From positions 1-64,000 of the forward strand of contig JAJPKO010000021.1 of the NCBI GenBank assembly GCA_021323655.1: a stretch of DNA of 64,000 bases, written 5' to 3'. Within the stretch, counting starts at the first letter, position 1. Each line of letters begins with the position of its first letter. The notes beneath the pieces were generated by a model that did no database searches, was not told the DNA's origin, and was given only the letters and a program-made list of their open reading frames with translations. A program made the translations under genes and the position numbers. Of the stretch, positions 43,240 through 53,230 are shown one piece after another. The DNA comes from Acidobacteriaceae bacterium (lineage in GTDB: Bacteria > Acidobacteriota > Terriglobia > Terriglobales > Acidobacteriaceae).

Positions 43240-45468
43240 ATGGCTGAATCCACAAAGACGATCACGCTGCCCGTCACAGGCATGAGCTGCGCCGCCTGTC
43301 AGGTGCACGTCGAAAAGGCCCTGCGGGAAACTCCCGGCGTGAGCGACGCGCAGGTCAGTCTCATGCACCATCGTGCACGCATCACCTTCAACCCATCCAT
43401 CACGCAGCCTGAGCACCTCATTCACGCCGTCCGCGAAGCCGGTTATGATGCGGCCATGCCAGAGGCCCACGAGCACGACGACGTGGGCAGCGAGGGCACC
43501 CTGAAGGTGCGCGCATTTGCCACCCTCTTCGCAGGCGCAGCCGCCATGCTTCTCTCCATGCCGCTGATGCACGCGGATACCATGCTCGCGCGCATTCTGC
43601 CGTGGCTCTTTCGCATTCCTCACACAGCGCTCGAATACTCTCTGCTCGTCATTACCGTCGTCGGCATGTTCTGGGCTGGGCTGCCGATTTATCGCGGAGC
43701 ATGGAAGGCCGCGCTGCACGGCACAAGCAACATGAACACACTCGTTGCTCTGGGCACGCTCGCTGCTTTTTTCTACTCAGCCCTCGCCACACTCGCGCCT
43801 CAGCTCTTTCTCAAACATGGTCTTCATCCGGACATCTACTACGAATCCGTCCTGCTGATTCTCGGCTTCCTTCTGCTCGGCAAATGGCTTGAGGCGCGCG
43901 CAAAGCATCGCACCGTTGACGCGCTTGAGGCCTTCGCGAAGATGCAGCCATCCACTGTGCATCTGCTGCGCAATGGCGAGGAAACAGAAGTACCGCTTGC
44001 CGAAGTGCATCCCGGTGACCTGCTTGTCGTTCGCCCCGGAGAACGCATTCCCGTGGATGGCGTCATCACCGTAGGCACAAGCAGCGTGGACGAGTCACTC
44101 ATCACCGGTGAATCTATCCCTGTTTCCCGCAGCAAGGGAGATCGCCTCATCGGCGGCTCTCTGAACTTCGATGGCGCACTCACCTACCGCGCAACTTCCG
44201 TCGGAGCAGACAGCGTCCTTGGCCAGATGCTTCGCCTTATGGAAGAAGCACAGTCCTCCCGTGCACCCATACAGCAACTCGCCGACCGCGTCAGCGCCAT
44301 CTTTGTCCCCGCCGTATTGGTCATAGCAGCTATCACTTTCACCCTGTGGGCCTGGCTTCTTCCCGCAGGCGGCATCAGCCGCGCCTTTGCCATCGCCATT
44401 GCCGTCCTGGTCATTGCCTGCCCCTGCGCAATGGGGCTCGCCGTCCCCGCAGCCCTCACCGTCGCCATAGGACGCGCTGCGCAGCTCGGCATTCTCTTCA
44501 AGGGCGGTGAAAGCCTCGAGCGGCTGGCACGCGTAGATACGATCGTGCTGGATAAAACCGGCACACTTACTGCCGGCAGACCACAGATCACCGCCATTCA
44601 CGCAGCCAATGGATGGGACAATCTCCAGCTACTCACTACAGCCGCAGCGCTGGAGCAGCAATCCGAGCACCCACTGGCCCATGCCGTCATGGAACGCGCC
44701 AAAGCAGAAGGCTTGCAACCGTCCCCGGCCACCGATCTGCGCGTCATTCCAGGCAAAGGTATCATCGCCAGCTGGAACGGCCACACAGCCGCAGCAGGAA
44801 ACGCGGCCCTGATGCGCGATCTGGGCATCGCTCTTCCGCCCGTCACCACCCAACCCGCAACGCTTCTTCACATCGCAGTGGCAGGCACATATCGCGGTCA
44901 TCTTGAAGCGCGCGACACGCTGCGGCCAGGAGCAAAAGAAGCCATCGCATCTCTGCGCTCCCTGGGGCTGACCACCATCATGCTCACCGGAGACACAAAA
45001 CAGTCTGCAGACGCCATCGCCAGCAACCTCGGCCTCAATGAAGTCCGCGCAGATCTGCTCCCTGAAGACAAGCTCTCAGCCATTCGTGACTTGCAACAGC
45101 AAGGGCGAAAAGTGGCCATGGTGGGTGATGGCATCAACGACGCAGCCGCGCTCGCACAGGCCGATGCAGGTCTGGCCATTGGCACAGGCACCGACCTTGC
45201 CCGCGAAGCAGGAGACGCCATCCTGCTCCACGGCGACCCTCGTCAGATCGTGCAGTCCATCCATCTCGCTCGCCAGGCCTTGCGCGTAATGCGCCAGAAC
45301 CTCGGCTGGGCCATGGGCTACAACATCGTCGGAATTCCCATCGCAGCAGGCGTTCTCTATCCTGCGCTGGGCATCCTGCTCAGTCCGGTCATCGCCAGCG
45401 CGGCCATGGCCATGAGCTCCGTCAGCGTGCTGACCAACAGTCTGCGATTGAAAGGCTTTCGCCCATGA
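43240..45468 (+). CDS. copA: Copper-exporting P1B-type ATPase
   Basis: 742 residues. One N-terminal HMA domain (GMSCAACQVHV, Cys17 and Cys20), then eight membrane helices. The transmembrane CPC motif is in VIACPCAMGLAVPAA; the actuator TGES in LITGESIPVS; the phosphorylated Asp in LDKTGTLTAGRP; and the hinge in VGDGINDAAALAQADAG. Exports Cu(I) (or Ag(I)) from the cytosol. It is part of the copZ-copA-csoR operon, with its stop overlapping the csoR start (ATGA). Confidence 0.96.
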   Translation: MAESTKTITLPVTGMSCAACQVHVEKALRETPGVSDAQVSLMHHRARITFNPSITQPEHLIHAVREAGYDAAMPEAHEHDDVGSEGTLKVRAFATLFAGAAAMLLSMPLMHADTMLARILPWLFRIPHTALEYSLLVITVVGMFWAGLPIYRGAWKAALHGTSNMNTLVALGTLAAFFYSALATLAPQLFLKHGLHPDIYYESVLLILGFLLLGKWLEARAKHRTVDALEAFAKMQPSTVHLLRNGEETEVPLAEVHPGDLLVVRPGERIPVDGVITVGTSSVDESLITGESIPVSRSKGDRLIGGSLNFDGALTYRATSVGADSVLGQMLRLMEEAQSSRAPIQQLADRVSAIFVPAVLVIAAITFTLWAWLLPAGGISRAFAIAIAVLVIACPCAMGLAVPAALTVAIGRAAQLGILFKGGESLERLARVDTIVLDKTGTLTAGRPQITAIHAANGWDNLQLLTTAAALEQQSEHPLAHAVMERAKAEGLQPSPATDLRVIPGKGIIASWNGHTAAAGNAALMRDLGIALPPVTTQPATLLHIAVAGTYRGHLEARDTLRPGAKEAIASLRSLGLTTIMLTGDTKQSADAIASNLGLNEVRADLLPEDKLSAIRDLQQQGRKVAMVGDGINDAAALAQADAGLAIGTGTDLAREAGDAILLHGDPRQIVQSIHLARQALRVMRQNLGWAMGYNIVGIPIAAGVLYPALGILLSPVIASAAMAMSSVSVLTNSLRLKGFRP

Positions 45469-45794
45469 ACAAGAAGAAGAATGCGCACTGCGCCTGCGGA
45501 GATGAACGCAAGGCCATCAAAGTTGATCCTGAAATCAAGGCCACCACCCTGCGCCGCCTCGCACGCATCGCCGGCCAGATTCGCGGCATCCAGAAAATGG
45601 TGGAAGATGAGCGCTATTGTGCCGACATTCTGGTGCAGATATCGTCCGTACAGGAAGCCCTCCGCGGCGCCAGCCGTCACCTTATGCGCAACCACCTGAT
45701 GCACTGCGCCACAGACGCCATCAAAAAAGGTCCGGATAGCGCTGAGAGCGCCTACGACGAACTTCTCGACCTGGTTTACAAACATTCGCGATAA
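45465..45794 (+). CDS. csoR: CsoR copper-sensing repressor
   Basis: 109 residues of the all-helical CsoR/RcnR family. The W-X-Y-Z type copper ligands are Cys52, His77 and Cys81, with the same spacing (25 and 4) as Cys36-His61-Cys65 of M. tuberculosis CsoR, so Cu(I) rather than Ni or formaldehyde sensing is likely. The N-terminal tail has an additional Cys pair (HCACGDE). It should bind the G-rich site before copZ and be released by Cu(I). It is last in the operon, giving autoregulation. Confidence 0.92.
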   Translation: MNKKKNAHCACGDERKAIKVDPEIKATTLRRLARIAGQIRGIQKMVEDERYCADILVQISSVQEALRGASRHLMRNHLMHCATDAIKKGPDSAESAYDELLDLVYKHSR

Positions 45795-46149
45795 ACCTTC
45801 AGGACTTCTTCCGTCGGGCGGGGTCTACTCACGCATGCAAAAGTTCACAGCCGTTCACCGCTGGCCCGCCTTTGGTTTTCCAGCCTTTTCGCTACATGCA
45901 TTTTCCCAGAGAGACGCGCAGACAATGACCTCACATTTGAAACCACTGGTGTCCTCCGCCAGACCATCCACGACCCTGTTGTCGCAGACCGGGGACACCA
46001 TTTGACAAAAAATAGCAAACCGTAAAACCTGTTTGACAGAACTGTGTGCCAGCGGCCCCATAACGCCAGGGGCTTGTATACAGCAGTTTTGCAGAATAGT
46101 GGCACAACAACCTTGCTGCGCCACTGTAAACTGATGCTGGAAGTAAGCT
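45795..46149 (+). promoter_or_regulatory. Intergenic region, 355 bp, with two TTGACA boxes before lptFG
   Basis: No convincing gene. TTGACA occurs at 46002-46007 and 46033-46038, the consensus -35, 31 bp apart. Possible -10s are TAAAAC (46023-46028) for the first and CATAAC (46059-46064) for the second, both with non-ideal spacing. Probably the lptFG promoter region. Confidence 0.45.
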
Positions 46150-48471
46150 GTGCGCATTCTCACTCGTTACATTCTGCGGGAGGTCCTGTCGCACGCCCTC
46201 ATCGGTGGCGTGCTCTTCACCTTTGTGCTCTTTATGAAGGAGCTGGGACCGCTGCTTGAGCTGGCCGTGCGCAACACCACTTCCATCAGCACTGTATTTG
46301 AAGTCTTCTTCCTCATGCTGCCCAACATGCTCACCGTCACCATTCCGATGGCGGTGCTCGTGGGCATTTTGCTCGGCCTCAGCCGTCTCGCTGCCGACAG
46401 CGAAATCACGGCCATGCGCGCCTCCGGCATCGGCGTCTGGCGCTTTGTCGGCATCGTCGCCCTCGTGGCCACCTGCGCCTGGGCCATCGGCATGGCCAAC
46501 AGCCTTTACCTCGCCCCAAAATCATCCGCGCGCCTTCTGCAGCTTGAAGATGACCTGAAGAATACGCAGGCCACGTATGAAATTCAGCCGCGTGTCTTCT
46601 ATGAAGACCTGAAGGACGCCGTCCTCTACGTGGAAGACGTGCGCTCCGGCACCGGCGCATCCAACTGGCGGCAGGTCTTTCTCGCGGACCTTACTGACCC
46701 CGTCGCCCCCAAAGTCACCACCGCAGAAGAAGCAACCGTCGTCAGCGCAGACAACCAGACCCTCACCATGCGCCTGCGTAACGGCGCCCAGCACGAGTTG
46801 TCTCAGGTCAAACCAGACGGATACACCGTCTCCACCTTCGATCAGACCGACATGCACCTTCAGGCCGCCTCCGCGCCAGACCCGCATCTGGGCCACACCG
46901 ACGCGCCTGTCCTGGCCATGTCCAATCGCGAACTGCTCGATCGCGCCCGCAAAGGCGGCCGCTGGTATCAGATCGAGCTGCAAAAGCGCTTCGCCTATCC
47001 GGCTGCTTGTCTCGTGCTCATGCTCGCCGGCGTGCCCCTTGGCCTTTCCTCTAAACGCGGAGGCAAAAGCGCCGGCTTCGTGCTCACCATCCTCCTCGTC
47101 TTCATCTACTACTTTCTTTCGTCTACCGGAGTGGCCCTGGCTCGCCAGCATAAGCTCCCGGTCATTCTCGGCGTCTGGGCAGCAAACCTGCTCTTCGGCA
47201 TCTGCGGCATCTTCTTTCTGCGCCAGATGTCCACCGGAGGCGCGGCCATTGCGGCCGTCGCTTCCATCGGCTCATGGATCAGGCTGAAGAAAGCACCCGC
47301 TGCTGCACCAGACCATTCCGCCACAGCGCAAAGGACCGTCTCCCGCCGCCATGTCCGCGGCCGCTTTCCCCTCATTCTTGACGAATACATCCTGCGCCAG
47401 TTTCTCGGAACGTTCCTGATGGTGCTCGTCGCCTTTGTCATGCTCATGCTCGTCTTCACCTTCTTTGAGCTGCTCGGCGACATCATCCGCAACCAGACCC
47501 CGCTCATTGTGGTTGGTGAATACCTCATCAATCTCACCCCCAACATGGTCTACAATCTCACGCCACTGAGCGTGCTGATTGCGGTGCTCGTCGTCTTCGG
47601 GCTCATGAACCGCACCAGCGAAATCACCGCCATGAAGGCCACCGGCATCAGCCTCTACCGCATGATCGTACCGGTGCTCGTCATCGCCTCCCTGCTTGCC
47701 CTCTCTCTCTTCGTGTTCGATGAGCTCTACCTGCCCTCGGCCAATCGCAGGCAGGAAGAGCTGCGCAACATCATCAAAGGCAAACCAGCACAGACCTATC
47801 AAAACCTCGATCGCAAATGGATGTTCGGCAAACAGCAGCGCGGCAAGCCGGGACGCATCTTCTACTACGAATTCTTTGACGCCTACAACGACCGCTTTGC
47901 CAACGTGACGATCTTTGAGTTCGATCCGGCGACCTTCTCGCTTACGCGCCGCATTTTTGCCTCCAGTGCGCACTGGGACCCGCAGTTCAATCGCTGGATC
48001 TTTGAGCATGGCTGGGAGCGCAGCTTCAACTCCGACCAGATCACCGATTACAAGACATTTGAAGTCAGCACCTTCCCTGAAATCATCGAACCGCCGACCT
48101 ACTTCAAGCAGGAGCTGCGGCCATCACAGGAAATGAGCTTCAACGAGCTGCGTCGCTACATCCAGGCCCTTCGCCAGAGCGGGTTTGACACCATGCGCCT
48201 GCGTGTCCAGCTCAACCGCAAAATGGCCTACCCGCTCATCACCCTCGTCATGGCCATCCTTGCCATTCCCTTTGCCTTGTCCATGGGGCGCCGCGGCTCG
48301 CTCGCCGGAATCGCCGTCGCCATCGGTATGGCCATCGCCTACTTGTTTGTGGACGGGACCTTCGAGGCCATGGGCAACGTCGACCTGCTGCCCGCCTTCC
48401 TCGCCGCATGGTCTCCGGATATCCTCTTCGGCCTCGCCGGAAGTTACCTGCTGCTGCGCACCCACACCTGA
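46150..48471 (+). CDS. Fused LptF-LptG lipopolysaccharide export permease
   Basis: 773 residues from a GTG start with GGAAG upstream. Two complete YjgP/YjgQ units are joined in one chain. The first (about 1-375) opens MRILTRYILREVLSHALIGG, and the second (about 405-773) opens RFPLILDEYILRQFLGTFLM. Each has six membrane helices flanking a beta-jellyroll, with the conserved motifs SEITAMRASGIGVWRF and SEITAMKATGISLYRM at matching places. LptF and LptG are normally separate proteins forming the LptB2FG ABC transporter that extracts LPS. LptB/LptC are not in the window. Confidence 0.9.
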   Translation: MRILTRYILREVLSHALIGGVLFTFVLFMKELGPLLELAVRNTTSISTVFEVFFLMLPNMLTVTIPMAVLVGILLGLSRLAADSEITAMRASGIGVWRFVGIVALVATCAWAIGMANSLYLAPKSSARLLQLEDDLKNTQATYEIQPRVFYEDLKDAVLYVEDVRSGTGASNWRQVFLADLTDPVAPKVTTAEEATVVSADNQTLTMRLRNGAQHELSQVKPDGYTVSTFDQTDMHLQAASAPDPHLGHTDAPVLAMSNRELLDRARKGGRWYQIELQKRFAYPAACLVLMLAGVPLGLSSKRGGKSAGFVLTILLVFIYYFLSSTGVALARQHKLPVILGVWAANLLFGICGIFFLRQMSTGGAAIAAVASIGSWIRLKKAPAAAPDHSATAQRTVSRRHVRGRFPLILDEYILRQFLGTFLMVLVAFVMLMLVFTFFELLGDIIRNQTPLIVVGEYLINLTPNMVYNLTPLSVLIAVLVVFGLMNRTSEITAMKATGISLYRMIVPVLVIASLLALSLFVFDELYLPSANRRQEELRNIIKGKPAQTYQNLDRKWMFGKQQRGKPGRIFYYEFFDAYNDRFANVTIFEFDPATFSLTRRIFASSAHWDPQFNRWIFEHGWERSFNSDQITDYKTFEVSTFPEIIEPPTYFKQELRPSQEMSFNELRRYIQALRQSGFDTMRLRVQLNRKMAYPLITLVMAILAIPFALSMGRRGSLAGIAVAIGMAIAYLFVDGTFEAMGNVDLLPAFLAAWSPDILFGLAGSYLLLRTHT

Positions 48472-48663
48472 AGACAATATAGGCAAACAAAATGCCGGAA
48501 TGCTCCACGCTCTTGATTTCAGGTTTCCCTCTGTGGCGTGCTGTCTGGGCCTGCGGAAAAACCTGCTTCCTATCGCGGGAACCAATCCGCTGCCGCTTGC
48601 GTATACCTCAGCGGCGGAATACAAAATGGGCCGCCACCAGTCCAATGAGCGGGAGTATGTCTA

Positions 48664-49869
48664 GTGGCGACACAGCGAAAAAAGAAGAAATGGTGGCTAT
48701 GGTCTGGAGTGCCTGCGGCTGTAATCGTTGGTTTGATCGTGATTGTGGCCGTAGCGCGCGGCAGCGGATCGAAGATTGAGCCGGGACGACTGGCCAGGGC
48801 CACGCGCGGTGATATTGCGAAAAGTGTAGTTGCCACCGGAAAAATCCAGCCGATAACCAAGGTCGAACTTAAATCGAAGGCCAGCGGCATTGTGGAAAAG
48901 CTGTTTGTGGATATTAACCAGCACGTCCACAAAGGCCAGGTGCTGGCGCAGCTGGACCAGCAGGAAATTCTGGCCCAGGTGGCCGCGCAGAAGGCGCAGC
49001 TTTCCGCAGCCCAGGCCAACGTTGTTACTTACAAGGCAAACATTGAGCAGGACAGGGTGAATGCCGCGGCCCCGGACCTGCCGATGTACAAGTCCACGTA
49101 CGACCGCAATCTCGCCATGCAGAAGGATGGTATTGTTTCGCAGCAGGTGCTGGATGACGCGCAACGAAATTATGTGGCTGCGGAAAACAAGCGCGATGCC
49201 GCGGTGGCACAGATCAGCGTGGATGAAGCAAAACTGAAACAGGCTGAGGCGCAGGTGAAAGAAGCACAGGCAAGTCTGGACCAGTTGAATGAGCAACTCA
49301 GTTACACAACGCTGGTTTCTCCCATAGATGGTGTTGTGCTTTCACGCGACGTGGAAATCGGCGATGCTGTCAGCTCGATTCTCGTACTGGGGTCCACGGC
49401 AACGCTGGTGATGACGCTCGGCGATACTACCCAGGTCTATGTGCAGGGCAAGGTGGATGAGGCCGATATTGGCAGCGTGTATCTTGGGCAGCCCGCACGT
49501 ATTCGGGTAGAGTCTTTCCCAAACAGGACCTTTAACGGGAAGGTCACGAAGATCGCTCCTCTGGGCGTGGAAAAAGACAACGTGACTACGTTTGAGGTCC
49601 GTGTTTCCATTGATAACCCCTCCGGCGAGTTGAAGGCCAACATGACAGCGAATGCCGAGATTCTGATTACCGAGCACAAGAATGCGCTGACGGTACCGGA
49701 GCAGGCGATCGTATATGACAACCAGAAAAATGCCTTTGCGTTCGTTCCTGATCCGAAGCAAAAAGATGGGCAGCGCAAGGTTCCTGTAAAGGTGGGAATC
49801 TCGAATGGCAGCAAGACTGAGATTCTGAATGGATTAAAAGAAGGCGACACGGTTGTTTTGCAGCAGTAG
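48664..49869 (+). CDS. HlyD/MacA-type periplasmic adaptor protein
   Basis: 401 residues from a GTG with GGGAG upstream. One N-terminal anchor helix (WWLWSGVPAAVIVGLIVIVA), a first lipoyl half-motif (VELKSKASGIVEKLFVDINQ), a long helical hairpin (about 90-205) with many Gln/Ala heptads, a second lipoyl half (YTTLVSPIDGVVLSRDVEIGD) and beta-barrel plus membrane-proximal domains. It resembles MacA. The ABC permease/ATPase or RND partner is not adjacent; the next gene is a DUF4097 protein. Confidence 0.88.
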   Translation: MATQRKKKKWWLWSGVPAAVIVGLIVIVAVARGSGSKIEPGRLARATRGDIAKSVVATGKIQPITKVELKSKASGIVEKLFVDINQHVHKGQVLAQLDQQEILAQVAAQKAQLSAAQANVVTYKANIEQDRVNAAAPDLPMYKSTYDRNLAMQKDGIVSQQVLDDAQRNYVAAENKRDAAVAQISVDEAKLKQAEAQVKEAQASLDQLNEQLSYTTLVSPIDGVVLSRDVEIGDAVSSILVLGSTATLVMTLGDTTQVYVQGKVDEADIGSVYLGQPARIRVESFPNRTFNGKVTKIAPLGVEKDNVTTFEVRVSIDNPSGELKANMTANAEILITEHKNALTVPEQAIVYDNQKNAFAFVPDPKQKDGQRKVPVKVGISNGSKTEILNGLKEGDTVVLQQ

Positions 49870-49895
49870 AATTCTGGGGCCACGGAGAAAGACAC

Positions 49896-50750
49896 ATGAT
49901 ACGGATTCATCAAGCCATTGCAGCCGCATCTCTGATGCTGACGCCGGTTGCGTTGTTTGCAGCCGAAGGTACTTTTGACAAGACGCTGCACGTGAGCGGC
50001 CCGGTCACGCTGAGCGTGAGCACGGGTTCAGGCACAATCCACATTACTCCCGGAGCCGATTCGAGCGTGCACATTATTGGCCATGTCCACGCAGCGAAAT
50101 GGAACAACTGGGTGGACAGCGGTTCGCCCGAACAGCGGGTACAAACCATTGTTGCGAATCCCCCGATTGAGCAGACCGGCAATACGATCTCTATTGGGAA
50201 GCATACGAACTATCGCGACATTTCGATTGACTACGACATCACGGCTCCCAAAGGGACGGACTTGTCGGCCAACAGCGGCTCGGGCGATATCCGCGTTGCC
50301 GATTTGAATGGGGCGGCGAAGATCAGCACAGGCTCGGGCACGATCGAGGCTTCCGGCCTGGGAGAGCGGGTGTATCTGGAGACTGGATCGGGTGACATTC
50401 ACGCTGAAATGCTTTCGCCTACTAGCGTGAAGGCCCAGACGGGAAGCGGAAATATCCGGCTCAGGAATGTTCAGGGAGAGTTGAATGCGGGCACGGGTTC
50501 GGGCGATATCGAGGCGCAGGGCCAGCCGACCGCTCCGTGGAAACTGGAGACGGGATCAGGTTCTATCACGCTGATTACCGGAAACGCCCGGTTTTCGCTC
50601 GATGCCTCTACCGGTTCCGGCAGCGTGCATAGTGATCCACCGCTCACGGTCCATGGAAATCTCGATCGACACCATGTTATCGGGGACATCAACGGAGGCG
50701 GCCCTACAGTGCGTGTTGAGACAGGCTCCGGCGATGTGCGGATCCGCTGA
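49896..50750 (+). CDS. Secreted DUF4097 beta-repeat protein
   Basis: 284 residues with a signal peptide (ends LFAAEG). The mature part has repeated strands with Gly-Ser-Gly-Asp/Thr-Ile turns (GSGTIHI, GSGDIRVADL, GSGTIEASGL, GSGDIHAEML, GSGNIRLRNV, GSGDIEAQG, GSGSITLITG, GSGDVRIR), consistent with a right-handed beta-helix or prism of the DUF4097 family. Function is unknown; related proteins often sit beside envelope-stress or adaptor genes. It follows the HlyD-type gene by 26 bp. Confidence 0.88.
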   Translation: MIRIHQAIAAASLMLTPVALFAAEGTFDKTLHVSGPVTLSVSTGSGTIHITPGADSSVHIIGHVHAAKWNNWVDSGSPEQRVQTIVANPPIEQTGNTISIGKHTNYRDISIDYDITAPKGTDLSANSGSGDIRVADLNGAAKISTGSGTIEASGLGERVYLETGSGDIHAEMLSPTSVKAQTGSGNIRLRNVQGELNAGTGSGDIEAQGQPTAPWKLETGSGSITLITGNARFSLDASTGSGSVHSDPPLTVHGNLDRHHVIGDINGGGPTVRVETGSGDVRIR

Positions 50751-50788
50751 ATCTGGTTGGGTTCTTGTGCTGGGGACTGAAGTCATAG

Positions 50789-51538
50789 TCAAACGGCTGT
50801 TTCCGCTGCTCCCAGCACCTCGCCGTTGTCACCTTTCTGCACGAAGAGGACAAGCCGCATCTTTCCACGCTCCACTCCTCGCGGGAGCATCATGCGTACC
50901 GTTCCGGCGTATGGCCCCTGAATTTTTGCTACTTTGCGCAGGACGCGCGCAACCGCGACGTTTGTAATGGTTCGCCCGGCATTTTCACCTTTTTTCACAT
51001 CCGTGATGTCCTGGTCATCCGCAAGCACGGCATAGAGGTTTGCGCCCTTCGTGCCAGTCTCGGGGATGTTTACTGTCGCGTGCAGTTCATCTCCGGACCA
51101 TGCTGCGTCTTTGATCTCGATCTGGATATTGTGCGGCTGTTCTGCCGCTGTTTCGATTGCCTTGGCGATGTTTGGACCGTCGCTGCCATTTACCTGCTGC
51201 GTCCCATTAATTACTATCTGCGGCGTGTAGACGCTTTCGAGATGGAAGCGGTCGTTGTAATCGTTTTGCCGCTGCGTCCAGTCTGGAGAAGAAAATGGGT
51301 CACGCCACCCCTCGTGGTCCCAGTAGTTGACATGCTCGCTCAACACGACCACCGGGATGCCGTGATAGGCCTTGTCACGATCGAGCGCTGCAAGCAGGTT
51401 ATCTGCAGGAGGACAGCTGGAGCAGCCTTCCGATGTGAATAGTTCGATCAACACTGCAGGTTTTGCCGTCTGTGCCGTGACGTACAAATAGGACCCAGTC
51501 AGGGCCAGAGCAATCGTTACAACGGAGCGCTTTGTCAC
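50789..51538 (-). CDS. DUF1223 family exported thioredoxin-like protein
   Basis: 249 residues from a GTG at 51538, preceded by GGAGGTA. Hydrophobic leader followed by the thioredoxin-fold start VLIELFTSEGCSSCPPADNL (CSSC), then SEHVNYWDHEGWRDPFSS and TPQIVINGTQQVNGSD, all conserved in DUF1223. The CxxC pair suggests a redox role, but none is established for the family. It is convergent with the DUF4097 gene. A longer frame to 51667 crosses toward the tRNA and is rejected. Confidence 0.9.
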   Translation of the reverse strand: MTKRSVVTIALALTGSYLYVTAQTAKPAVLIELFTSEGCSSCPPADNLLAALDRDKAYHGIPVVVLSEHVNYWDHEGWRDPFSSPDWTQRQNDYNDRFHLESVYTPQIVINGTQQVNGSDGPNIAKAIETAAEQPHNIQIEIKDAAWSGDELHATVNIPETGTKGANLYAVLADDQDITDVKKGENAGRTITNVAVARVLRKVAKIQGPYAGTVRMMLPRGVERGKMRLVLFVQKGDNGEVLGAAETAV

Positions 51539-51682
51539 ACTACCTCCATGCTGATAAGAACGTACGCCTGATTGGATAACGAAAGGAAGCACTGGTCCCA
51601 ACGCCCTGGCGCAATCTGGAAACGGATGGGCGCGATTGGCACGGCGAAAGGCAGTTTTGCTGGGCAAAGAAAAGGTGAGTTC

Positions 51683-51775
51683 TGGCGGAGAGAGAGGGAT
51701 TCGAACCCTCGATAGAGCTTTTGACCCTATAACGGTTTAGCAAACCGCCGCCTTCAGCCTCTCGGCCATCTCTCC
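51683..51775 (-). tRNA. tRNA-Ser(GCU)
   Basis: On the minus strand GGAGAGATGGCCGAGAGGCT begins the acceptor and D arm. The anticodon loop reads TTTGCTAAACC with anticodon GCT (complement of 51739-51741), and a long variable arm follows, typical of class II tRNA-Ser. The T loop is GGTTCGAATCC, the acceptor closes with TCTCTCC and an encoded GCCA tail at 51686-51683. Reads AGC/AGU codons. Confidence 0.97.
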
Positions 51776-51926
51776 GCGACTTCTTCTCTGGATTATATAA
51801 GAAGTCCGGACCTTTCTTCCCGATGGGCGCCTAATTTCCTTCTGCCGGGCGCTGCGCGACAAATCTTCTACAGAAGTGCTACGATTGCAGGTTTTCTCAT
51901 CATCGTAATTTTGTGCGGAGTTGACC

Positions 51927-53120
51927 ATGCCATCGGAAGTGGGCCTGCAAGCGCCAGCAACCTATCCCTTCATCCTTACGGAAGAACAGGAACATCTGCG
52001 CAGGGAGATACGCGACTTTGCGCAGCGCGAAATTGCTCCCAATGTAACCCGATGGGACGAGGCCAGCGAATTTCCGGCTGAAGTGGTCCGCCAGCTTGGC
52101 CGGATGGGACTGATGGGGATCATTTTCCCGGTGGAATATGGCGGCTCCGGCCTGGGATATGTGGATTACATCACGGCGATTGAAGAGCTCTCCGCTGTGG
52201 ATGGTTCGATTGGCATCATCGTTGCGGCGCACAACTCACTTTGCACCAACCATATTTTCCTGGCCGGGACCGAAGAGCAGCGGCGCAAGTATATTCCCAG
52301 ACTTGCCAGCGGCGAATGGCTCGGCGCATGGGGGCTGACCGAACCGAATTCCGGCTCCGATGCGGCGGGCGCCCGGACGACGGCGGTCCGCAAAGGCGAC
52401 CGATGGGTGCTGAACGGCAACAAGACGTTCATCACAAATGGACACTATGCGGATGTGGCCGTGGTGATTGCGGTGACGGACAAGAGCCAGGGCACACATG
52501 GGCTTTCGGCATTTGTAGTGGAAAAGGGCACGCCCGGATTTCGGCCCGGCAAAAAGGAAAACAAGCTTGGTCTGCGGGCGAGCGACACATCGGAGCTGAT
52601 CTTTGATGATTGCGAAATTCCTGAGGAGAACCTTCTGGGCAAGCTGGGAGAGGGTTTTGTGGATTCCATGCGGGTGCTGGATGGGGGCCGCATCTCGATT
52701 GCCGCACTGGCGTTGGGGATTGGGCGAGGCGCCCTGGATGCGAGTCTCCGGTATGTGAAAGAGCGCAGACAGTTCGGAAAAGCCATTGCTGAATTTCAGG
52801 GTGTGCAATGGAAACTGGCTGATATGGCGACGGAACTGGATGCGGCAAAGCTGCTGACGCTTCGCGCCGGGGTGCTGAAAGATGCAGGCCAGCGAGTGAC
52901 GCGCGAGTCTTCTATGGCAAAGCTGTATGCGAGTGAGGTGGCCGTGAGGATCTGCGATGAAGCAGTGCAGTTGCACGGCGGATACGGGTTCATCAAAGAT
53001 TATCCGGCGGAAAAGTTCTACCGCGATGTAAAGCTGTGCACGATCGGAGAAGGAACAAGCGAGATCCAGCGGATGGTGATTGCGCGCGAGATACTGAAGG
53101 TGGTTCCGTCCAGAGGATAA
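51927..53120 (+). CDS. Acyl-CoA dehydrogenase
   Basis: 397 residues from the ATG at 51927 (CGGAG six bases upstream). FAD enzyme oxidising acyl-CoA thioesters. Motifs: [37 protein letters not shown], the [20 protein letters not shown] segment, and the C-terminal [20 protein letters not shown] with the catalytic Glu position; [16 protein letters not shown] closes it. Closest general type is short/branched-chain or butyryl-CoA dehydrogenase. Lies upstream of meaB and mce, suggesting branched-chain or propionate breakdown. Confidence 0.93.
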   Translation: MPSEVGLQAPATYPFILTEEQEHLRREIRDFAQREIAPNVTRWDEASEFPAEVVRQLGRMGLMGIIFPVEYGGSGLGYVDYITAIEELSAVDGSIGIIVAAHNSLCTNHIFLAGTEEQRRKYIPRLASGEWLGAWGLTEPNSGSDAAGARTTAVRKGDRWVLNGNKTFITNGHYADVAVVIAVTDKSQGTHGLSAFVVEKGTPGFRPGKKENKLGLRASDTSELIFDDCEIPEENLLGKLGEGFVDSMRVLDGGRISIAALALGIGRGALDASLRYVKERRQFGKAIAEFQGVQWKLADMATELDAAKLLTLRAGVLKDAGQRVTRESSMAKLYASEVAVRICDEAVQLHGGYGFIKDYPAEKFYRDVKLCTIGEGTSEIQRMVIAREILKVVPSRG

Positions 53121-53230
53121 GCCCGTTTTGCAATGTTATGATACAAGCCATGAGAAAGACAGTCGCGATGGATGATGCGAATTGCAGGACAGATACATAG
53201 GTCCTGAAGCCCGGATGTCCCCTGCCCTTG

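Noticed and set aside
45845-46163. Minus-strand small frames between csoR and lptFG
   Set aside because: No SD, no recognisable sequence, and they cross likely promoter elements.
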